Positions 7,148-22,155 of a stretch of DNA of 64,000 nt are shown here, one piece after another. The position numbers and the translations under genes are program-made. How positions within the stretch are numbered: the first letter of the stretch is position 1; the number at the start of each line of letters is the position of its first letter. Location of the stretch: NCBI GenBank assembly GCA_963849885.1, contig CAWKIV010000017.1, forward strand, positions 1 through 64,000, in the 5' to 3' direction. This stretch comes from CADCTP01 sp963849885. GTDB taxonomy: Bacteria > Actinomycetota > Actinomycetes > Mycobacteriales > CADCTP01. The notes beneath the pieces were generated by a model that was not told the origin of the DNA, made no database searches, and saw only the letters and a program-made list of their open reading frames with translations.

Positions 7148-8386
7148 ATGACGAAGTCGCTGTACGCGCTCGGCGAGGTGCCACCGCTCGGCGAGGTGCC
7201 GGCGCAGATGCACGCGACGGTGATCCGCCAGGACCGCCTGGGGCCGCCGAAGCAGGCGATGCGGACCGAGGTCATCGACGTCCCGACCCCCGGTCCCGGC
7301 CAGGTCCTGGTGTACGTGATGGCGGCCGGGATCAACTACAACAACGTCTGGGCCTCGCTCGGGCAGCCGGTCGACGTCATCGCCGCCCGGCAGCGGTACG
7401 GGCTGCCGGAGGACTTCCACATCGGCGGCAGCGAGGGCGCCGGGGTGGTGTGGGCGGTCGGCGACGGCGTGCGCGGGGTGGCGGTCGGCGACGAGGTCGT
7501 GCTCTCCGGCGGCCAGTGGACCCAGCCCTCCGCCGACATCCGGTACGTCGACTACACCGCCGACACCACCGGCTTCGCCTGGGGCTACGAGACGAACTAC
7601 GGCTCGTTCGCGCAGTTCTGCCTCGTCTTCGACTACCAGTGCCACCCGAAGCCGGCCCGGCTGTCCTGGGAGGAGGCGGCCTGCTTCATGCTCACCGGGC
7701 CGACCGCGTACCGGCAGCTGTTCGGGTGGACCGGGCACACCGTGCTGCCCGGCGACGCGGTGCTGATCTGGGGCGGGGCCGGCGGACTGGGGTCGATGGC
7801 GATCCAGCTGACCCGGATGGTCGGCGCGATCCCGGTCGCGGTCGTCTCCGACGAGGCCCGCGGCGACTACTGCCTCGGCCTGGGCGCGGAGGGTGTGGTC
7901 AACCGGCGGGACTTCGACCACTGGGGCCGGCTGCCGGACGCGGCCGACACCGAGGCGATGGCCGCGTTCTACCGCGGCGCCCGCGGGGTGGGCCGGCGGA
8001 TCTGGGAGATCCTCGGCGAGCGCAAGGCGCCCCGCATCGTGCTGGAGCACAGCGGGCAGGACACGCTGCCGACGTCGGTCTACCTGTGCCAGGCCGGCGG
8101 CATGGTGGTGCTCTGCGGCGGGACCTCCGGCTACAACGGTGACCTCGACCTTCGGCACCTGTGGATGCGCTCGAAGCGGCTGCAGGGCTCGCACGGGGCC
8201 GCACCCCGGCAGTTCCGCGAGGTCGTCCGGCTGGTCGACGCCGGGCTGCTGCACCCGTGCCTGTCGCTGTGCGAGGGCTTCGAGGACGTCGGCCGGCTGC
8301 ACCAGCTCATGCACGACAACGCGCACCCGCCGGGCAACATGGCCGTGCTGGTGAACGCGACCGAGCGCGGCACGGCGACCCTCTAG
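7148..8386 (+). CDS. ccr: Crotonyl-CoA carboxylase/reductase (extender-unit supply)
   Basis: This enzyme of the medium-chain dehydrogenase superfamily (412 residues) reductively carboxylates 2-enoyl-CoA with NADPH and CO2 to an alkylmalonyl-CoA such as ethylmalonyl-CoA. Visible features are GINYNNVWA (the Asn of the CO2 pocket), WGYETNYGSFAQF (the Glu of the pocket), GGAGGLGSMAIQ (NADPH-binding) and LEHSGQDT. LQGSHGAAPRQ holds the conserved His. Two positions differ from the usual actinobacterial PKS enzymes: Tyr instead of Phe before the pocket Glu, and GSHGAA where GSHFAN is common. Overall it looks closest to the GYET group known from alphaproteobacterial ethylmalonyl-CoA pathways. ATG 7148 follows GGGAGACGCCG. 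Its place just before the PKS suggests it feeds an AT domain with an unusual unit; the alkyl chain is not predictable. Confidence 0.9.
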   Translation: MTKSLYALGEVPPLGEVPAQMHATVIRQDRLGPPKQAMRTEVIDVPTPGPGQVLVYVMAAGINYNNVWASLGQPVDVIAARQRYGLPEDFHIGGSEGAGVVWAVGDGVRGVAVGDEVVLSGGQWTQPSADIRYVDYTADTTGFAWGYETNYGSFAQFCLVFDYQCHPKPARLSWEEAACFMLTGPTAYRQLFGWTGHTVLPGDAVLIWGGAGGLGSMAIQLTRMVGAIPVAVVSDEARGDYCLGLGAEGVVNRRDFDHWGRLPDAADTEAMAAFYRGARGVGRRIWEILGERKAPRIVLEHSGQDTLPTSVYLCQAGGMVVLCGGTSGYNGDLDLRHLWMRSKRLQGSHGAAPRQFREVVRLVDAGLLHPCLSLCEGFEDVGRLHQLMHDNAHPPGNMAVLVNATERGTATL

Positions 8387-8390
8387 TGGG

Positions 8391-8399
8391 TGGCAGCTT

Positions 8400-8406
<7 letters not shown>
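8391..8406 (+). promoter_or_regulatory. Third copy of the TGGCAGNTTGTGGCCG element
   Basis: TGGCAGCTTGTGGCCG differs at one of 16 positions from the copy at 21769 and at two from the copy at 6957. It lies between the ccr stop (8386) and the start of PKS1 and overlaps the GTG at 8400. No TA-rich -10 follows at the expected distance. It may be an internal operator, or chance similarity in GC-rich DNA. If it is a real binding site, GTG 8421 becomes the likelier PKS1 start. Confidence 0.35.
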
Positions 8407-13497
<5,091 letters not shown>

Positions 13498-16400
13498 CCG
13501 ACGACGCCCGGACGCTGGAGCAGCTCAGGCGGGCCACCGCCGCGCTGCGCGACGCCCGGCGCCGGCTGCGGGAGGTCGAGGCGGACCGGGACCGGGCCCG
13601 CGAGCCGATCGCCATCGTCGGCATGGCCTGCCGCTACCCCGGCGGCATCGGCACGCCGGAGCAGCTGTGGGAGCTGGTCGCGGCCGGCGGTGACGCGGTC
13701 ACCGCGTTCCCGGCCGACCGGGGCTGGGACCTGGACGGGCTCTACCACCCGGAGGCCGGGCACCCGGGCACGTCGTACACCCGGGAGGGCTCCTTCCTGG
13801 CCGACGTGGCCGGCTTCGACGCGGCGTTCTTCGGCATCTCGCCGCGCGAGGCCGACATGCTCGACCCGCGGCAGCGGCTGCTGCTGGAGGTCACCTGGGA
13901 GGCGCTGGAGCGGGCCGGCATCGACCCGCACCGCACCCGCGGGACGGACACCGCGGCCTTCGTCGGCGCGTCCGGCGACGACTACGTCTACGTCCTGGAG
14001 CGGGTGCCCGGCACCGACACCAGCTACCTCTACACCACCAACGCCACCAACGTGCTGTCCGGCCGGCTGGCGTACGTGCTGGGCTGGCACGGGCCGGCGG
14101 TCACGCTGGACACGGCGTGCTCGTCGTCGCTGGTGGCGCTGCACCAGGCCGCCCAGGCGCTGCGCGCCGGCGACTGCGACCTCGCCGTCGCCGGCGGCGC
14201 GGCGGTGCTGGCGTCGCCCCGGCTGTTCGTCGAGGGGTCGCGGCAGCGGGCGGTGGCGGCGGACGGGCGGTGCAAGGCGTTCGGGGACGGGGCGGACGGC
14301 ACCGGGTGGGGTGAGGGCGTCGGGGTGGTGCTGCTGGAGCGGCTGTCCGACGCGCGGCGGCACGGCCGGACGGTGCTGGCCGTGGTCCGGGGCAGCGCGG
14401 TCAACCAGGACGGCCCCTCCAACGGCCTGGTCGCGCCGAGCGCGCCGGCCCAGATCCGGCTCATCCGGCGGGCCCTGGCGAACGCCGGGCTGGGTCCGGC
14501 GGAGGTGGACGCGGTGGAGGCGCACGGGACCGGGACCCGGCTGGGGGACCCGATCGAGGTGCACGCGCTGATGGCCACCTACGGGCAGGACCGCGATGGC
14601 GGCGATCCGTTGTGGCTGGGGTCGGTGAAGTCGAACATCGCGCACACCCAGGCGGCGGCCGGGATCGCCGGGGTGATCAAGATGGTGGAGGCGATCCGGC
14701 ACGGGGTGCTGCCGGCCACGTTGCACGTGGCCGAGCCGTCCCGGGAGGTGGACTGGGACGCCGGGGACGTGGCGCTGCTGACCGAGGCGCGGGACTGGCC
14801 GGCCACCGGCCGGCCCCGCCGGGCCGGCGTGTCCTCGATCGGTGGGGCCGGCACGAACGCGCACGTCATCCTGGAGGAGGCACCCGCCGAGCCGCCGCCC
14901 GCCGAGGCGCCGGCCGATCCGGCGGCCGATCCGGCGGCCCTGCCCTGGGTGCTGTCGGCGCGGACCCCCCGGGCGCTGCGGGCCCGGGCGGCCGACCTGG
15001 GCACCCTCGCCGACGGCGCCGGCGCCCCGGGCGAGGTGGAGCTGGCCGCCGCCCTGGTGCGGTCGCGGTCCGCGTTCCCGTACCGGGCCGTCGTGGTCGG
15101 CCGGGACCGGGCCGAGCTGCGGGCCGGGCTCGCGGCCGTCGCGACCGGCGACGTGGTCCCGGACCGGGTGGTGACCGGGCGGGCGCGGCCGGACGTGGAC
15201 GCGCCGGTGTTCGTGTTCCCCGGGCAGGGCTCGCAGTGGGCCGGCATGGGGGCGGCGCTGGCCGCGTCGTCCGGCGAGTTCGCGGCGGCCCTGGCCGAGT
15301 GCAGCGACGCGCTGGCCGCCCGGGTGGGCTGGTCGGTGCTGGACGTGGTCGCCGGCCGCGACGGGGCCCCCTCGATCCGCACGCCCGAGGTCGTCCAGCC
15401 GGTGCTCTTCGCGGTGCTGGTCGCCCTGGCCCGGCTGTGGCGGTCGTACGGCGTGGAGCCGGCCGCCGTCGTCGGCCACTCCCAGGGCGAGATCGCCGCC
15501 GCCCACGTGGCCGGGGCGCTGTCGCTCGACGACGCCGCCGAGATCATGGCCGCCCGGGCGGCGCTGATCCCGCTGCTGCGCGGCCGGGGCACGATGATGG
15601 CCGTCGCGCTGCCGGCCGCGGAGCTGGCCCCGCGGCTGGAGCGCTTCGGCGCGCGGCTGTCGGTGGCCGCGCACAACGGCCCGCGGGCGCTGACCGTCTC
15701 CGGCGACGTCCCCGCCGTCGAGGAGCTGGAGGAGGAGCTGGTCGCGGCCGGGGTCCGGGCCCGCCGGATCCGCGCCGCGGACGGCGCCGGGCACTCGGCC
15801 GAGGTCGACCCGTTCCGGGCCGACCTGGTCGGCCGGCTGGCCGGGATCGCGCCACGGGCGGCGGAGGTCGAGTTCGTCTCCACGGTCACCGCCGACACGC
15901 TGGAGACCACCCGGCTGACCGCGGACTACTGGTTCGCCAACGCGCGCCGCACGGTCCGCTTCGACGCCGCCGTACGCCGGCTGCTGGCCGCCGGTCACCG
16001 CGCCTTCCTGGAGATCAGCCCGCACCCGCTGCTGGTCGGGGCGATCGACGACATCGCCGAGGACACCGGCGTCGAGGTGGTGGCCGCCGGCAGCCTCCGC
16101 CGCGACGACGGCGACCTCGACCGGTTCCTGGTCTCCGCGGCCGAGCTGTACGCCCGGGGCACGCCGGTCGACTGGACCGCGGCGCTGCCCCGGCGGCCGG
16201 TCCGGCCGGTCGACCTGCCGACCTACCCCTTCCAGCGGCGCCGGCACTGGGTGGACGGCGGCGGCGCGGCGGCGGTCCCGGCGCAGCCGTCCGGGCTCGC
16301 GGAGCCCGCGCCCCACCGCCCGGACGACGACGCCCCCGCCGACGTGCCGGCCGGGCCGCCGGTGGCCGAGCAGCTCGCCGGCCTGACCGCCGCCGAGCAG

Positions 16401-17479
16401 GTGGCCCGGCTCACCGAGCTGATCCGCGCCCACATCGCCGCGGTGCTCCGCTACCCCTCGATCGAGGACGTGCCGGCCGACCAGCGGTTCCCGGAGCTGG
16501 GGCTGGACTCGCTGACCTCGGTGGAGCTGCGCAACCGGCTGGCCGCGGCGACCGGCGGGCGGCTGTCCGGCGCCGCGGCCGTCGAGCACCCGTCCCCGAT
16601 CGAGCTGGCCCGGCACCTGCAGGCGGTGCTCGCCGGCGGGCCGGCCGCCGGCCCGCCGGCCACCGACAGCCTGGTGCAGCTGTTCGCCGAGGCCTGCCGG
16701 GCCGGTCGGGCCAGCGCGGCGCGGGGGATGCTGGAGCAGGCCGCCGGGCTGCGGCCGCGGTTCGACCGCGCCGAGGACGCGCCGGACCGGCCGGCCCCCC
16801 TGCGGCTGGCCGAGGGCCCGCGCCCGGCGCTGGTCTGCTTCCCCCCGTTCGTCATCCCCGCCGGGGCCGAGCAGCTCGTCCGGCTGGCCGCCCCGTTCCG
16901 CGGCGACCGGGGGTTCTGGGCGCTGCCGCACCCCGGGTTCGGCCGGGACGAGGCGCTGCCCGGCAGCCTGGCCGTGCTGCGGCGGCGGCAGGCCGAGCTG
17001 GCGCTGCGCTGCGCCGGCGACCGGGCGCCGGTGCTGGTCGGCTACTCCTCCGGCGGCTGGGTCGCGCAGGCCGTCGCCGAGGAGCTGACCGGGCTCGGCC
17101 GGCCGCCGGCCGCCGTGGTGCTCCTCGACGCCTTCACCCTGGGCGCGGACGACGCCACCGGGGTGTTCGACGAGCTGATGGCCGCCGGTGCCGCCCGCTC
17201 CGGCCTGGCCGGGGTGACCGGCGCGGAGCTCACCGCGATGGGCTGGTATCTCGCCCTGTTCGAGCCGGCCGGGTCGCCGCCGCGGACCGGCGTGCCGACC
17301 CTGCTGGTCCGGGCGGCCGAGCAGCCGGCGCTGCGGGCCACCGGCGGCCGGCCGCCGGCGCCGCCCGGCGGCGTCACCGCCACGGTCGAGGTGCCGGGCG
17401 ACCACGTGTCGATGCTGACCGACCACGCCGCCGCCACCGCGGCCGCGGTCGAGTCCTGGCTGGCCGCCGAGGAGGACCG

Positions 17480-18619
<1,140 letters not shown>

Positions 18620-18623
18620 GCGG

Positions 18624-19298
18624 ATGGCCGGCCAGACCCCGCTGACCCCGGAGCTGCTCGCGTACGTCCGGGCGGTGTCGCTGCGCGAGGACGAGGTGCT
18701 GCGGGAGCTGCGGGAGGAGACGGCGGCGTACCCGATGGGCACGACGATGCCGGTGCTGGCCGAGGAGGGGCAGCTGCTGGCGCTGCTGGTCCGGCTGACC
18801 GGGGCCCGGCTGGTGCTGGAGATCGGCACCTTCACCGGCTACAGCACGCTCTGCCTGGCCCGGGCGCTGCCGCCGGGCGGCCGGCTGGTCACCTGCGACA
18901 TCACCGACCGGTGGCCGGCGATCGGCCGGCCGTTCTGGGACCGCGCCGGGGTGGCGGACCGGATCGAGGTCCGGATCGGCGACGCCCGGGACACCCTGGC
19001 CGGCCTGCTCGCCGGCGGCGGCGCCGGCACCGTGGACCTGGTCTTCATCGACGCGGACAAGGCCGGCTACCGGGACTACTACGAGGCGTCGCTGCGGCTG
19101 GCCCGCCCCGGCGGCCTGCTCGTGCTGGACAACACCGTCCTGTCCGGACAGGTGGCCGACCCGGCCGCGACCGACCCGGACACGGTGGCCGTCCGGGAGC
19201 TGAACGCCTTCCTGCACGGCGACGAGCGGGTCGAGCTGGCCATGCTCACCATGGCCGACGGCATCACGCTGGCCCGCAAGGCCGGGGAGCCGGCGTGA
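18624..19298 (+). CDS. fkbG: O-methyltransferase, FkbG-like (methoxymalonyl-ACP pathway)
   Basis: This 224-residue class I SAM-dependent O-methyltransferase belongs to the caffeoyl-CoA/FkbG family. The SAM-binding motif is VLEIGTFTGYSTLCLA. FIDADKAGYRDYY and VLDNTVLSGQV are the metal-binding and catalytic motifs of this family. In FK520-type pathways FkbG methylates the hydroxyl of hydroxymalonyl-ACP (or a precursor) to give methoxymalonyl-ACP. It is followed immediately by FkbK-, FkbJ- and FkbI-like genes with 4-11-bp overlaps, which fixes the pathway assignment better than sequence alone. ATG 18624 lies four bases after the P450 stop. Confidence 0.85.
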   Translation: MAGQTPLTPELLAYVRAVSLREDEVLRELREETAAYPMGTTMPVLAEEGQLLALLVRLTGARLVLEIGTFTGYSTLCLARALPPGGRLVTCDITDRWPAIGRPFWDRAGVADRIEVRIGDARDTLAGLLAGGGAGTVDLVFIDADKAGYRDYYEASLRLARPGGLLVLDNTVLSGQVADPAATDPDTVAVRELNAFLHGDERVELAMLTMADGITLARKAGEPA

Positions 19299-20152
19299 CC
19301 GCGGCCGGGCCGGTCGCCGTGGTCGGCGCGGGCACCATGGGCTGCGGCATCGCCACCCTGGTCGTCGGCCACGGCCTCCCGGCCGTGCTGGTGGACGTGG
19401 ACCCGGCCGCGCTGGCCGCCGCCCCGGCCCGGGTCCGCGGGCAGCTGCGGCACGCCCAGCTGCTCGCCGCGCTGCCGGCCGACCGTCCACCCGGGACGCT
19501 GACCACGGCCGCCGGGCCCGCCGGCCTGGCCGGGGCGGCGGCCGTCGTCGAGGCGGTCACCGAGGACGCCGACCGCAAGCGGGCCGCGCTGGCCGCCGCG
19601 GCGGCGGTGGTGCCGCCCGGCACGCCGCTGATCTCCACCACCTCCGGGATCCCGGTCGACGAGCTGGCCACCGGGCTGCCCCGCCCGGAGGACCTGCTGG
19701 CCACCCACTTCATGAACCCGGCGTACCTGATCGACATGGTGGAGCTGGTCCGCGGCCCGCGCACCGGCGACGCCGCGTACGCCGCCGCCGGGACGCTGCT
19801 GGCCGCGCTCGGCCGGCGCGCCGTGGCGGTGCGCGACGCGCCCGGCTTCGTCACCAGCCGGCTGCTGCACGCGATGATCAACGACGCCGCCCGCATCGTC
19901 GAGGAGGGCGTGGCCACCGCGGACGAGGTGGACACGCTGCTGCAGGGCTGCCTCGGCCACCGCACCGGGCCGCTGCGCACGGCCGACCTGATCGGCCTGG
20001 ACAACCTGGTCGACTCGCTGCGGGCGCTGCACGCGCGCACCGGCGAGGAGCGCTACCGCCCGGCCGGCGCGCTGCTGCGCAAGGTGGCCGACGGGGAGCT
20101 GGGCCAGAAGTCCGGCCGGGGGTTCCACGACTACGGAGAGGTGCGGTCATGA
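19295..20152 (+). CDS. fkbK: 3-hydroxyacyl-CoA dehydrogenase family, FkbK-like
   Basis: This 285-residue NAD(P)-dependent dehydrogenase has an N-terminal Rossmann motif VAVVGAGTMGCGIA. The core reads STTSGIPVDELATGL and ATHFMNPAYLIDMVELV, where a 3-hydroxybutyryl-CoA dehydrogenase has its catalytic His (THFMNP). The C-terminal helical domain includes RDAPGFVTSRLLHAMINDAA. In the methoxymalonyl pathway FkbK oxidises glyceryl-ACP at C3 toward the malonyl level together with FkbI. Start GTG 19295 overlaps the fkbG-like stop, and the end overlaps the ATG of the ACP gene. Gene order G-K-J-I differs from the G-H-I-J-K order remembered for FK520. Confidence 0.83.
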   Translation: MTAAGPVAVVGAGTMGCGIATLVVGHGLPAVLVDVDPAALAAAPARVRGQLRHAQLLAALPADRPPGTLTTAAGPAGLAGAAAVVEAVTEDADRKRAALAAAAAVVPPGTPLISTTSGIPVDELATGLPRPEDLLATHFMNPAYLIDMVELVRGPRTGDAAYAAAGTLLAALGRRAVAVRDAPGFVTSRLLHAMINDAARIVEEGVATADEVDTLLQGCLGHRTGPLRTADLIGLDNLVDSLRALHARTGEERYRPAGALLRKVADGELGQKSGRGFHDYGEVRS

Positions 20153-20448
20153 CGTCTGAGCGGTCCCTCGACGCGGCCCCGGCGAGCCGGGAGGCGATCG
20201 AGGGCGAGCTGCTCCCGCTGCTGCAGGCCCGGCTGCGGGTGCCGGTGACGGCCGAGCAGGACCTCTTCGCCGACGGCATCGTCACCTCGATGCTGGCCAT
20301 GCAGCTGGTCGTGCAGCTGGAGGAGACCTTCGCGGTGGCCATCGTCGGGCCGGACCTGAAGATGGCCAACTTCCGCAGCGTGGCCGCGATGGCCGACCTG
20401 GTGCACCGGCTGCGCTCCGCTCCTCCGGCCGGGTCCGATGCGGACTGA
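20149..20448 (+). CDS. fkbJ: Acyl carrier protein, FkbJ-like
   Basis: This 99-residue discrete ACP has the prosthetic-group serine at Ser47 in FADGIVTSMLAMQLV. That GxVxS arrangement is characteristic of FkbJ carriers rather than of PKS ACPs (DSL). In this pathway the carrier holds the glyceryl, hydroxymalonyl and methoxymalonyl units and presents the last one to an AT. The most likely client is the GAGH-type AT of PKS2. It overlaps both neighbours by 4-11 bp and must be co-translated with them. Confidence 0.83.
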   Translation: MTSERSLDAAPASREAIEGELLPLLQARLRVPVTAEQDLFADGIVTSMLAMQLVVQLEETFAVAIVGPDLKMANFRSVAAMADLVHRLRSAPPAGSDAD

Positions 20449-21577
20449 GCCCGGTGCGGGTCCGGTGTGGACCGAGCAGCTGGCCGAGGGGCGGGCGCTG
20501 GTCGACGCGCTGGTCGGCGACCGGGCCGGGGACTGGGACGTGGCCGGCCTGCTGCCGGTCGAGGTGCTCCGCGAGCTCGGCGCCCGGGGCCTGCTCTGCG
20601 CCCAGGTGCCGGCCGGGTACGGCGGCCCGGGCCTGGACAGCCTGGCCAACGGCGAGCTCACCGCGTACGTCGGCAGCAGGTGCGGCTCGCTGCGCAGCGT
20701 GCTGACCTCGCAGGGCATGGCGGCCTGGACGATCCAGCGGCTGGCCGCCGAGGACCGCCGCCGGGAGTACCTGGCCGCGCTGGCCGGCGGGCAGCTGGCC
20801 GCCGTCGGCCTGTCCGAGCCGGAGGCCGGCAGCGACCTCGGCGCGCTGGCCACCCGCATCCGCCCGGCCGGCGGCGACGTCGTCCTGGACGGGCACAAGA
20901 CCTGGGTCACCGCGGCCCACTACGCCGACCTGCTGGTCGTCGCCGGCCGGCTGGCCGACGGGGCCGCCGCCGTCGTGGTGCCGGCCGACGCGCCCGGGCT
21001 GTCGGTGGAGCGGGTGCCGCACCCGCTGGGCTGCCGCGCCGCCGGCCACGCGCACGTCCGGCTGGACTCGGTCCGGGTGCCCCGCGGCAACGTCCTCGGC
21101 GGTGGCCCGCAGTCGCTGTCGCTGCTGGTCACCACCGCGCTCGGGTACGGGCGGCTGTCGGTCGCCTGGGGCTGCGTCGGCATCCTGCGGGCCTGCCTGG
21201 CCGCGGCGGGCGAGCACGCCGCGGTCCGCCGGCAGTTCGGCCGGCCGCTGGCCGGGCACCAGCTGGTCGGCCGGCACCTGGCCGACCTGCTGGTGGCCGA
21301 GCAGATCGCGACCCGGGCCTGCGAGCACGCCAGCCGCTGCTGGGACGCCCGGTCCCCGGACGCGGTGGTGGCCACCGTGCTGGCCAAGTACGTCGGGGCC
21401 ACCCAGGCCGTCCGCGGCGCCGCCACCGCGGTGCAGGTGCTCGCCTCGGCCGGGGCGGTCGACGGCCACGCCGTGGCCCGCGCGTACCGGGACGCGAAGC
21501 TCATGGAGATCATCGAGGGCAGCAACGAGATCTGCCAGCTGATGCTGGCCCAGCACCTGGTCACCGCGGCCGGGTGA
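20438..21577 (+). CDS. fkbI: Acyl-CoA dehydrogenase family, FkbI-like
   Basis: This 379-residue FAD-dependent acyl-CoA (here acyl-ACP) dehydrogenase shows VGLSEPEAGSDLGALAT and GHKTWVTAA in the flavin-binding middle domain. IIEGSNEICQLMLAQHL is at the C-terminus, with the likely catalytic Glu360. In methoxymalonyl-ACP synthesis FkbI acts after FkbK in oxidising the hydroxymethyl end. It is the last gene of the first biosynthetic operon; 289 bp without a gene follow. FkbH, which loads the three-carbon unit from 1,3-bisphosphoglycerate, is not next to it nor elsewhere in the window. Confidence 0.85.
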   Translation: MRTEPGAGPVWTEQLAEGRALVDALVGDRAGDWDVAGLLPVEVLRELGARGLLCAQVPAGYGGPGLDSLANGELTAYVGSRCGSLRSVLTSQGMAAWTIQRLAAEDRRREYLAALAGGQLAAVGLSEPEAGSDLGALATRIRPAGGDVVLDGHKTWVTAAHYADLLVVAGRLADGAAAVVVPADAPGLSVERVPHPLGCRAAGHAHVRLDSVRVPRGNVLGGGPQSLSLLVTTALGYGRLSVAWGCVGILRACLAAAGEHAAVRRQFGRPLAGHQLVGRHLADLLVAEQIATRACEHASRCWDARSPDAVVATVLAKYVGATQAVRGAATAVQVLASAGAVDGHAVARAYRDAKLMEIIEGSNEICQLMLAQHLVTAAG

Positions 21578-21768
21578 CGGGCGATGGCCGACGCCGCTGC
21601 CGGGCGCGGTGCGGGTGGACGCCCCCGACCTCGGTGCCGGCGCCGGCGGCCGCCCGGGCCGGGCTGACCGGTGCCGGCCGCGGCCCGGCCCGGGCTGACA
21701 ACGAGGTGCCAGCGGACGGTCCCGGCGGGGCCGCGGGATGGCCCGGGGCCGGGCTGCCCGGGGGTCGC

Positions 21769-21820
21769 TGGCAGGTTGTGGCCGGCAGCCTTCCGGCCCG
21801 CTCGGGCCCGGTCATAGCGT
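21769..21820 (+). promoter_or_regulatory. Candidate promoter/operator of the second biosynthetic operon
   Basis: TGGCAGGTTGTGGCCG at 21769-21784, CGGGCCC at 21803-21809 and TAGCGT at 21815-21820 mirror the three elements upstream of ccr, with spacings within one base. They lie 47 bp before the ATG of the ACP gene at 21867, which has the ribosome-binding site CGGAGGGAGCGCC. The rest of the 289-bp gap (21578-21768) is GC-rich with no recognised feature. Shared elements imply co-regulation of the type I and discrete-enzyme operons. Confidence 0.5.
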
Positions 21821-21866
21821 CGGTCCGCGGGTCCGGCGGACCGGCCGACCGGTCGGAGGGAGCGCC

Positions 21867-22136
21867 ATGACGTCACCTGCCGCACAGCGCCAGGACGAGA
21901 TCCGGGACATCGTCTGCGAGATCCTCGAGATCGAGCCGGCCGAGGTCACCGAGACCAGCCTGTTCAAGGAGGACCACGACGCGGACTCGCTGCGCGCCAT
22001 CGAGATCCTCGCCGCGCTGGAGAAGCGCTTCGACGTGGTCATCGACCAGGCCGAGCTGGCCCGCATGGTCAACCTGGCCGGCGTGTACGAGGTCGTGGCC
22101 GAGGCCCGCCAGGCCCACGGGACCCGCGCCGAGTGA
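21867..22136 (+). CDS. Discrete acyl carrier protein A
   Basis: This 89-residue carrier protein has the phosphopantetheine serine at Ser41 in DHDADSLRAIEIL. It is like the FabC/AcpP type of fatty-acid or type II polyketide systems. It starts the second operon and is followed by a ketosynthase 20 bp later. It presumably carries the chain built by the discrete ketosynthases at 22156 and 23397. A second carrier at 29692 suggests two separate tasks, for example starter loading and elongation, or elongation and transfer to PKS1. Confidence 0.88.
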   Translation: MTSPAAQRQDEIRDIVCEILEIEPAEVTETSLFKEDHDADSLRAIEILAALEKRFDVVIDQAELARMVNLAGVYEVVAEARQAHGTRAE

Positions 22137-22155
22137 GCCGGGACAGGTGCCCACC

